Shown piece by piece: positions 1 to 5,307 of a stretch of DNA of 5,307 bases. How positions within the stretch are numbered: the stretch's first letter is position 1; every line of letters starts with the position of its first letter. The notes beneath the pieces are model-generated. The model was not told the DNA's origin. It was given only the letters and a program-made list of their open reading frames with translations, and searched no databases. Origin of the DNA: Pseudomonadota bacterium. GTDB taxonomy: Bacteria > Pseudomonadota > Alphaproteobacteria > Caulobacterales > Caulobacteraceae. Where the stretch lies: the NCBI GenBank assembly GCA_023434015.1, contig JAEYTM010000219.1:1-5307 (forward strand), written 5' to 3'. The translations under genes and the position numbers were made by a program.

Positions 1-751
1 TCGCGGCTTCACCCTGGGCGACGGCCTGTTCGAGACGGTGCTGGCCGACCACGGCGAACTGAAACGCCTCGACGATCATCTGGACCGGATGACCGCGGGC
101 TGCCGGATACTCGGCCTGCCGGCGCCGGACCGCGAGGTGGCGTATCGGGCGATGCGCGAGGCCCTGGCCTCCGCCGGCCTCTCGGGCAGCCGCGCGGCCG
201 TCAGGCTCACCCTGACGGCGGGCGCCGGCGGCCGCGGCCTGGATCGGCCTCATGGCCTGAGCCCGCTGCTGGTCGCCACGGCGGCCTCGGCGCCTCCGCC
301 GGCCGGACCCGCCCACCTCGTCACCGTGGAGGTTCGCCGCAACGACCGGTCGCCGACGTCCCGGCTGAAATCGCTGGCCTATCTGGACAATGTGCTTGCC
401 CGTGCGGAGGCCCGCGCGCGGGGCGTCGACGAAGCCCTGATGCTGAACACCCATGGAGAAGTGGCCTGCGCGGCGGCGGCCAACATCTTCTGGCTTGAGG
501 GCGGGCGGCTGCACACCCCGGACCTGGCGTGCGGCGTCCTGGCCGGCCTGACCCGCGCCCGGGTCCTCGCCGCCGCAAGCTCGCTCGGCCTTCTGGTCGT
601 CCAGACCCGCACGGAAGCGGCGGCGCTGGAGCGCGCATCCTCGGCCTTCCTGACCAACAGCCTGATCGGCCTGCGGCCCGTGGCCAGCCTCAATGGCCGT
701 CCGCTGGAGCCCTGGTCGGGCCTAGCCGATCTCGCGGCGGCGGTCGGCTAG
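1..751 (+). CDS. Class IV PLP-dependent aminotransferase / aminodeoxychorismate lyase-like, 5' truncated
   Basis: The reading frame is open from base 2 and gives 249 residues before the TAG stop; the N terminus lies outside the window. The first visible residues, RGFTLGDGLFETV, match the start of the fold-type IV PLP enzyme core, normally about 25-35 residues into the protein, so only a short piece is missing. The GTG at 38 sits inside this motif and is not the start. The Schiff-base lysine is probably the one in LKSLAYLDNVLA (codon at 368), followed by the conserved Glu in HGEVACAAAANIF (codon at 458) and the phosphate-binding stretch GVLAGLTRARVL. Family members include branched-chain and D-amino acid aminotransferases and 4-amino-4-deoxychorismate lyase (PabC, folate synthesis). 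The short 'KSLAYLDNVLA' wording would suit PabC or D-amino acid enzymes, but I cannot assign the substrate. It has no membrane or signal sequence and should be cytoplasmic. Its stop overlaps the stop of the convergent TadE-like gene. Confidence 0.9.
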   Translation, partial: RGFTLGDGLFETVLADHGELKRLDDHLDRMTAGCRILGLPAPDREVAYRAMREALASAGLSGSRAAVRLTLTAGAGGRGLDRPHGLSPLLVATAASAPPPAGPAHLVTVEVRRNDRSPTSRLKSLAYLDNVLARAEARARGVDEALMLNTHGEVACAAAANIFWLEGGRLHTPDLACGVLAGLTRARVLAAASSLGLLVVQTRTEAAALERASSAFLTNSLIGLRPVASLNGRPLEPWSGLADLAAAVG

Positions 752-1275
752 CCGGCGACTAAGGCCACTTCCGGCGACTTGCGGGGCCGAAGGTAGAACC
801 GGCGGTTGAACACCACCGGGTCGGGCATGATCTGCTGCAGTGGGGAGGTGTAGGTGTATCTCGCCTCGGCCATGATCACGCTGTCCCCTGCCGCCAGCAT
901 CCCGCTGGGAAAATCGGCCGGGGTCGCGCCGACCCCCAGCGCCGCCAGCCCGTCGCCGCGGCTCCAGACCACCCTCGGCGTGCCGCCTTCGTCCGCCTTC
1001 ACGCTGCTGATCCGCATGGTCAGCGGCGCCGCCGGCAGCGGCTTCAGGATCGCATCGCCCACCGAGAAGATGTCGTTGACCTGCGTGGCGCTGACCTGGG
1101 TGGACTGGGCGACGATGTCGGCGACCACCGCCGTCGCATGACTGGCGCGGCGTTCGGCCATCATCGCCAGGGTGAGTTCGGTCAGGCCGAAATACATGGC
1201 CAGCATAGCCGGGGCGATCAGGGCGAATTCCGTCGCCGCTATCCCGCGCCGGTCGTCGCGGAAACGTTTCAGCAT
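748..1275 (-). CDS. TadE-like minor pseudopilin (second gene of the pair)
   Basis: This 175-residue protein opens with a short basic leader (residues 1-11, MLKRFRDDRRG), then IAATEFALIAPAML, the class III prepilin-like site. Cleavage is expected after G11, with Glu16 at +5 and EF following, and one hydrophobic helix spans about 12-40. The rest (about 41-175) is a periplasmic domain with wording typical of Caulobacteraceae TadE-like proteins: AERRASHATAVVADIVAQ, a VVWSR segment at 102-106, and YLRPRKS near the C terminus. Family knowledge places such proteins as minor pseudopilins of the Tad/Flp pilus, processed by the CpaA/TadV peptidase; a candidate enzyme is encoded at 2400-2921. The open frame extends upstream to 1593, but I chose ATG 1275 because it places the leader correctly and overlaps the upstream gene's stop by 7 nt, which suggests translational coupling. 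No convincing Shine-Dalgarno precedes it, only a G-rich run. A true TadG with a von Willebrand domain would be much longer, so this is TadE-like. Confidence 0.88.
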   Translation of the reverse strand: MLKRFRDDRRGIAATEFALIAPAMLAMYFGLTELTLAMMAERRASHATAVVADIVAQSTQVSATQVNDIFSVGDAILKPLPAAPLTMRISSVKADEGGTPRVVWSRGDGLAALGVGATPADFPSGMLAAGDSVIMAEARYTYTSPLQQIMPDPVVFNRRFYLRPRKSPEVALVAG

Positions 1276-1844
1276 GCTGCCCCCGCGGGGGGTTCGTCGC
1301 TGTAGGGCTCGTTGCGGAAGGCCGTCGCGGTGGTGATCAGGCGCTGGCCGCTGCCGTCGCCCATGTTCTGCAGCGCTCGGTTCAGTCCCGGGGTGAACAG
1401 CCGCCATTTGTAATAGATGCGCACCAGCACGATGTCGGTCGGCTTGCCCGGGCTCCAGCAGGTGGCGTCCGGGTCGAAGGCGCCGCCAGCCTGGGACGGG
1501 CTGGCCGCGAGGCCTGCGAAGCTGGCGAAGGTGCGGCTCTCGACGATCAGGTTCGATCCGCAGCCGGCGGGAAGCCAGTCCAGGCGATCGCACATCTCGG
1601 TCCGGAACGCGTCCCGGGTGGCGGCGCCGCTCTGCTGGAACTCCCCCGTGCGGATCCTGCGCGCGGCGGTTTCGGTCGCCGTCTCCAGGCTGGTGGTGAC
1701 CAGGAAGAGCAGCGCCATCTCGAAGATCGCCATCATCAGGGCGGTGAACGGTAGCAGGATCAGCGCGAACTCCACCGCCGTCGCGCCGTGCTCGGCGCGG
1801 GCGAACCGGATGGCCGTGGTTCTGAGCTTGCGCGGGCCGGGCAT
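1269..1844 (-). CDS. TadE-like minor pseudopilin (first gene of the pair)
   Basis: This 191-residue protein carries the TadE signature: a basic leader (1-20, ending RAEHG), predicted cleavage after G20, then ATAVEFALILLPF with Glu25 at +5, and a hydrophobic helix to about residue 50. The periplasmic part (51-191) contains C85 and C95 flanking the LDWLPAG stretch, plus C129 and a C-terminal C191. The close C85/C95 pair could form a disulfide in the oxidising periplasm (inference). TadE proteins act as minor pseudopilins in assembly of the Flp pilus and need the prepilin peptidase. ATG 1844 is the start because a near-perfect Shine-Dalgarno (1854-1861) precedes it and the leader has the right length. 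The gene is first in a two-gene minus-strand operon; its TGA lies inside the ATGCTGA that starts the next gene. Transcription presumably begins in the divergent gap shared with pilA, so pilin and pseudopilins may be co-regulated. Confidence 0.9.
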   Translation of the reverse strand: MPGPRKLRTTAIRFARAEHGATAVEFALILLPFTALMMAIFEMALLFLVTTSLETATETAARRIRTGEFQQSGAATRDAFRTEMCDRLDWLPAGCGSNLIVESRTFASFAGLAASPSQAGGAFDPDATCWSPGKPTDIVLVRIYYKWRLFTPGLNRALQNMGDGSGQRLITTATAFRNEPYSDEPPAGAAC

Positions 1845-1853
1845 CGGCAGGCG

Positions 1854-1861
1854 ACCTCCTT
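1854..1861 (-). promoter_or_regulatory. Strong Shine-Dalgarno for the TadE-like gene at 1844
   Basis: On the minus strand the bases read AAGGAGGT, fully complementary to the 16S rRNA 3' end, with 9 nt before the ATG at 1844. It is by far the strongest ribosome binding site in the window and fixes the start of the first TadE-like gene. Its strength is notable because TadE proteins are usually minor components. Confidence 0.85.
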
Positions 1862-1889
1862 CAAGAGGGTCGAGCCTAACCTGGGTCGG

Positions 1890-1905
1890 ATAATCAACGC
1901 TTAAG
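1890..1905. promoter_or_regulatory. Candidate CtrA-type binding site
   Basis: The sequence reads ATAA-TCAACGC-TTAA followed by G. The known CtrA box is TTAA-N7-TTAA, usually followed by C. The spacing is exact and one base of the first half-site differs. It lies 46 nt upstream of the tadE-like start at 1844. CtrA control of pilA is established in Caulobacter crescentus; applying it to this site is inference. Confidence 0.4.
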
Positions 1906-1932
1906 TCGATTGTGGTCGACTTTCGATCGGGA

Positions 1933-1949
1933 TTAACAACGTGCTTAAC
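1933..1949. promoter_or_regulatory. Tandem TTAAC half-sites next to a TATAGT element
   Basis: TTAAC occurs at 1933-1937 and again at 1945-1949, a 12-nt period. A canonical CtrA box (TTAA-N7-TTAA) has an 11-nt period, so this pair is one base too wide and may be a relaxed site or two half-sites. It abuts TATAGT at 1950-1955, close to where an activator would contact RNA polymerase at a rightward pilA promoter. The position supports a regulatory role; the identity of the regulator is inference. Confidence 0.4.
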
Positions 1950-1960
1950 TATAGTGGATG

Positions 1961-1976
1961 GTAAACGTGCGTTTAC
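1961..1976. promoter_or_regulatory. Inverted repeat, probable operator
   Basis: GTAAACG and CGTTTAC form perfect 7-bp arms separated by TG. It is too short and too weak as RNA to be a terminator and has no T tract. It resembles a site for a dimeric helix-turn-helix regulator. It lies at the expected start of rightward transcription from TATAGT (1950-1955) and at the -35 distance of a leftward promoter using the same palindromic hexamer, so a bound protein could affect both directions. The protein that might bind is unknown. Confidence 0.5.
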
Positions 1977-2096
1977 TTCAAAATGAGAGAAATAAACCCT
2001 GACGGTTCATTGGGGATTAAGTGAGATGGGTCACTGTCATCCTGCATTTGTGGCGAGCAGGCTGACCAATTCCGGTCGCCCCGACCTGCCCGCGAG

Positions 2097-2101
2097 AGGA
2101 G
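2097..2101 (+). promoter_or_regulatory. Shine-Dalgarno that sets the pilA start
   Basis: AGGAG sits 8 nt before ATG 2110. The frame is also open from an ATG at 2026, which would add 28 residues without prepilin-leader character. This ribosome binding site, together with the leader length, decides for 2110. Confidence 0.8.
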
Positions 2102-2109
2102 ATAAGACC

Positions 2110-2277
2110 ATGTCGAACTTCGTGACCCGTTTCCTGAAAGATGAGTCCGGCGCCACCGCCATTGAGTATGGCCTTATCGCCGCCCTGATCGCCGCGGTGC
2201 TCGCCACCGTGCTCGGCACGATCGGGACCAAGCTGAACACCAAGCTCGGTGAGGTCGACGCGGCGATCAGCGGGTAA
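2110..2277 (+). CDS. pilA: Flp/PilA-type major pilin prepilin
   Basis: The 55-residue product is a classic Flp prepilin. Its short charged leader (residues 1-14, ending KDESG) is followed by predicted cleavage after G14, then ATAIEYGLIAALIAAVLATVL with the conserved Glu19-Tyr20 pair. A single hydrophobic helix runs from about 15 to 39, and the short tail, GTKLNTKLGEVDAAISG, is the exposed end. The mature pilin would be 41 residues. It polymerises into the thin Tad pilus used for surface attachment and, in Caulobacter, as a phage receptor (family knowledge). CpaA, encoded just downstream, is the expected processing enzyme. The gene is followed by a hairpin and a strong terminator, so most transcripts probably end after pilA, which suits a structural subunit needed in large excess. 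Transcription starts in the divergent region upstream, possibly under CtrA-type control. Confidence 0.95.
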   Translation: MSNFVTRFLKDESGATAIEYGLIAALIAAVLATVLGTIGTKLNTKLGEVDAAISG

Positions 2278-2283
2278 GCCCGC

Positions 2284-2300
2284 CGCGGGGCTCTCCCGCG
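2284..2300 (+). repeat. Hairpin just after the pilA stop
   Basis: CGCGGG (2284-2289) pairs with CCCGCG (2295-2300) around a 5-nt loop, beginning 7 nt after the pilA stop. There is no T tract, so it is not a terminator by itself. It could stabilise the 3' end of the pilA transcript, but chance is possible at this GC content. Confidence 0.4.
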
Positions 2301-2308
2301 CCCAGACC

Positions 2309-2340
2309 AAGGCCCCCGGCGTGCGCCCGGGGGCCTTTTT
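2309..2340 (+). terminator. Intrinsic terminator of pilA
   Basis: An 11-bp perfect stem (AAGGCCCCCGG at 2309-2319 with its complement at 2327-2337) encloses a 7-nt loop, and the 3' arm runs into five T residues at 2336-2340. It is the only strong intrinsic terminator in the window. Partial read-through would give low cpaA expression relative to pilA; alternatively cpaA has its own promoter in 2341-2399, where I see no clear one. Confidence 0.88.
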
Positions 2341-2399
2341 CATGGACGTCGCAACCTGCGATTCACCCCGCTGCGACATCCTGCCCGGAAGAGGTTCCG

Positions 2400-2921
2400 A
2401 TGATCGACATCCTCAAGGCCGCGCTGCTGCTGACGTTCCCCGCCTTGGTCATCCTGGCCGGACTACGGGATATGGTGAGCTACACCATCCCGAACTGGAT
2501 CTCGCTCGCCCTGCTGGCGGCCTTTCCGGTCGCCGCCCTGGCCATGGGCCTGGTCCCCGCCGCGATCGGCCTGCACCTCGCCGTCGGCTTGGCTGCGCTG
2601 CTGGGCGGCATGGTGATGTTCGCCCTGGGCTGGATCGGCGGCGGCGACGCCAAGCTGTTCGCCGCCGCCGGACTCTGGCTCGGATGGCCGGCGGTCGGGA
2701 CGTTCGTGGTGGTGACAGGCCTCGCGGGCGGAGCCCTGGCCAGCGGCCTGCTGATGCTGCGCTCCCCGCTTGCGCGGCCGTTCGTGGTCACGAGCGCGGC
2801 CTGGTTCGTCAGGCTGGCCGAGCCCGGCGAGAACGTCCCCTACGGCCTCGCCATCGCCGTCGGCGCCCTGGCGGCCTTCCCGGCCACGGGCCTCCTGCGG
2901 GGCGCCGTCCTGCCGTTCTGA
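2400..2921 (+). CDS. cpaA: Prepilin peptidase CpaA/TadV (A24 aspartic protease)
   Basis: The 173-residue, highly hydrophobic protein has several membrane helices (about 2-20, 34-50, 52-78, 86-118, 148-166). Both catalytic aspartates of the A24 family are present: D24 in LRDMVSYTIPNW and D83 in the GGGDAKLF motif (the GxGD site). The C-terminal VPYGLAIAVGAL (146-157) is also conserved in CpaA proteins. At this length it is the short Tad-type enzyme, lacking the N-terminal methyltransferase domain of PilD. It would cleave the leaders of PilA (after G14) and the two TadE-like proteins (after G20 and G11) at the inner membrane. ATG 2400 is preceded by a modest GGAAGAGG; the 5-nt gap from GAGG is short. 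The gene is separated from pilA by a terminator and is followed by an aminopeptidase gene, not by cpaB. Confidence 0.93.
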   Translation: MIDILKAALLLTFPALVILAGLRDMVSYTIPNWISLALLAAFPVAALAMGLVPAAIGLHLAVGLAALLGGMVMFALGWIGGGDAKLFAAAGLWLGWPAVGTFVVVTGLAGGALASGLLMLRSPLARPFVVTSAAWFVRLAEPGENVPYGLAIAVGALAAFPATGLLRGAVLPF

Positions 2922-2942
2922 GCGGTTGCGGCCTGCGCTTAC

Positions 2943-2999
2943 ATGGGACAGATGGACGTCGGCCGCGTGCGCGGCCTCGCTGAACCCGCAGGCGCCTGA
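2943..2999 (+). other. Possible 18-codon leader ORF before the aminopeptidase
   Basis: ATG 2943 opens MGQMDVGRVRGLAEPAGA and ends at TGA 2997-2999, one codon before and in the same frame as the aminopeptidase ATG at 3003. It contains a 6-bp GGCCGC/GCGGCC hairpin with a GTGC loop (2961-2976). There is no clear Shine-Dalgarno for either ATG. It might be a leader peptide that delivers ribosomes to the downstream start, or chance. The short length gives no coding statistics to rely on. Confidence 0.25.
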
Positions 3000-3002
3000 A
3001 CG

Positions 3003-4384
<1,382 letters not shown>

Positions 4385-4388
<4 letters not shown>

Positions 4389-5215
4389 GCTTCGATGCGC
4401 GGGTGACGCCCCTGCGCGACGGGATCGCCGACCGGTCGCTGGAAGGCGTGGCGCCGGCGGACATCTATCTGGAGCCGCAACCGATGGCCTGCGGTGCGCC
4501 CGCGACGGGCGTCCATCGCGCGCCCGACCCGGCTTCGGAACAGATGGATCAGCTGCTGTTCGGCGAGACCTTCGAGGTGATCGAGGAAGAGGGGGCCTAC
4601 GTCTGGGGGCGGGCGCGCCGTGACGGCTATGTCGGGTTCGTCGCGGCGGCGAGCCTGGTCCGGCCGCCAGCGACGCCGACCCACAGGATCTGCGCTCTTC
4701 GCACCTACGCCTTCGCCGAGCCGAGCATCAAGTCGCGCGCCCTGGGTCCCTATTCGCTCAACAGCCTGGTGACGGTCGATGCGGAGCAGGGGCGGCTGCG
4801 TCGGGTGACGGGCGCCGGTTGGGTCCCGGCCGAGCACCTGGCGCCGATCGGCCGGTTCGAGACGGACGCGGCGGCGGTGGCCGAACGTTTCGTCGGTGCG
4901 CCCTATCTGTGGGGCGGCCGGGAAAGCCTGGGGCTCGACTGTTCCGGGCTGGTCCAGCAGGCGCTGTTCGCCTGCGGACGCGCCTGCCCGCGGGACGCTG
5001 ACCAGCAGGAGGCCCTGGGCCGACCCATCGACCGCGCCGCCTTCAGTCGCGGGGACCTGGTGTTCTGGAAGGGCCATGTGGCCATGGGGCTGGACGACCG
5101 TCGGATCGTCCACGCCAACGCCCACCACATGGCGACGGCCGTCGAGGACCTCGACGGGGCGGTCAAGCGGATCGCGCTCGCCGGCTTTGAGCCGACGAGC
5201 TTTCGGCGGCTCTAG
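4385..5215 (+). CDS. SH3b-NlpC/P60 (C40) cysteine peptidase, YkfC-like
   Basis: This 276-residue protein has two bacterial SH3 domains (about 40-92 and 98-152) followed by an NlpC/P60 domain (about 160-270). The catalytic triad is C186 in LDCSGL, H231 in KGHVAMG and H243 in VHANAHH. The 12-residue step from H231 to H243 equals that recalled for Bacillus YkfC (H291, H303). Y174 in APYLWGG and D185 occupy the places that bind the free N-terminal L-Ala in YkfC. The architecture and the lack of a signal peptide point to a cytoplasmic gamma-D-glutamyl-L-diamino acid endopeptidase acting on free murein peptides, not on the intact wall. The start overlaps the aminopeptidase stop (ATGA), with GGAG 8 nt upstream inside that gene, so the two are translationally coupled. 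Assignment to C40 with SH3b domains is firm; the exact substrate is inferred. Confidence 0.93.
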
Positions 5216-5307
5216 TTAGTTCGGGTTGGCCGCGCTGGCGCTGTCCTGGGAGACGGCGCCCGGGCCCTGGCCGGCGGGGCCGCCGGAACCGGTGGCCGGC
5301 GTAGCGG
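5216..5307 (-). CDS. Probable C-terminal tail of a convergent gene, truncated
   Basis: On the minus strand the frame is open from the window edge to a TAA at 5218-5216, directly abutting the TAG of the C40 peptidase gene. The 29 visible residues end ...GPGAVSQDSASAANPN and are rich in Gly, Ala, Pro and Ser, like a disordered tail. No domain is visible, so I cannot name the protein. The exact abutment of stops mirrors the tight convergent pair at 748-751 and supports a real gene; a fortuitous open frame in 92 nt of GC-rich DNA remains possible. Confidence 0.45.
   Translation of the reverse strand, partial: ATPATGSGGPAGQGPGAVSQDSASAANPN

Larger units (their letters stand above)
1845..2109. promoter_or_regulatory. 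Divergent control region between the tadE-like operon and pilA
   Basis: This 265-nt gap has no credible gene and is visibly richer in A/T than its surroundings, especially 1875-2025. It must hold promoters for both the leftward tadE-like pair and rightward pilA. Visible elements are: ATAA-N7-TTAA at 1890-1904; GTCGA direct repeats at 1905 and 1915; a TTAAC direct repeat at 1933-1937 and 1945-1949; the 8-bp palindrome ACTATAGT at 1948-1955, which gives a TATAGT -10-like hexamer on both strands; and an inverted repeat at 1961-1976. None has a good -35 partner, which is compatible with activator-dependent promoters. A rightward start just downstream of TATAGT would give pilA a leader of roughly 150 nt. 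Promoter positions are inferred; the need for promoters here is well supported by gene orientation. Confidence 0.7.

Noticed and set aside
1276..1593. Upstream extension of the second tadE-like frame
   Set aside because: It lies entirely inside the first tadE-like gene in another frame and encodes Arg/Pro-rich sequence; the leader beginning at 1275 is the expected one.
1948..2050. Sigma-54 promoter for pilA
   Set aside because: I looked for GG-N10-GC in the gap and found only mis-spaced pairs (for example N11 from GG 1956 and N13 from GG 2029), so there is no supported -24/-12 element.
2026..2109. In-frame upstream extension of pilA from ATG 2026 (28 extra residues)
   Set aside because: The extension breaks the short prepilin leader and has no good ribosome binding site, whereas ATG 2110 has AGGAG at 8 nt and gives a textbook Flp leader.
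2922..3002. Promoter for the aminopeptidase with TTGCGG at 2926-2931 as -35
   Set aside because: No acceptable -10 follows at a workable distance, so I cannot support a promoter here.
5189..5212. GAGCCG/CGGCTC or GCCGA/TCGGC hairpin at the end of the C40 peptidase gene as a terminator
   Set aside because: The stem is short, lies within coding sequence and has no T tract on either strand; such pairings are common at this GC content.

Overview
The window reads as a piece of a high-GC alphaproteobacterial chromosome, most likely from the Caulobacteraceae (Caulobacter/Phenylobacterium type). The basis is GC-rich sequence with strong codon bias, tight gene packing, a Flp pilin with its dedicated CpaA-type peptidase, two TadE-like pseudopilins with the family's typical wording, and CtrA-like TTAA half-sites in the one AT-richer gap. 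This placement is an inference from style and gene content; no marker gene is present.

Layout, left to right. (1) Position 1-751: the 3' part of a class IV PLP-dependent aminotransferase/lyase, running off the left edge. (2) Position 748-1844, minus strand: two overlapping TadE-like genes, converging on the aminotransferase so tightly that both stop codons share one CTAG. (3) Position 1845-2109: a divergent, AT-richer regulatory gap with TTAA half-sites, a palindromic TATAGT element and a GTAAACG/CGTTTAC inverted repeat. (4) Position 2110-2340: a 55-residue Flp-type pilin gene (pilA), a post-stop hairpin and a strong intrinsic terminator. (5) Position 2400-2921: the CpaA/TadV prepilin peptidase. 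(6) Position 3003-5215: a translationally coupled pair made of an M17 leucyl aminopeptidase and a cytoplasmic SH3b-NlpC/P60 (C40) endopeptidase resembling YkfC. (7) Position 5216-5307, minus strand: probably the C-terminal tail of another convergent gene, running off the right edge.

Two functional themes stand out. The middle block is a compact Tad (tight adherence) pilus module: one major pilin, two minor pseudopilins and the membrane protease expected to process all three. The remaining secretion machinery (cpaB onward) does not follow cpaA here. The right block joins an exopeptidase and a gamma-D-glutamyl endopeptidase-like enzyme, which fits recycling of murein-derived peptides. I see no mobile element, CRISPR array, tRNA or rRNA. 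No wholly new system is evident; the most open questions are the divergent control region and the peptidase pair.
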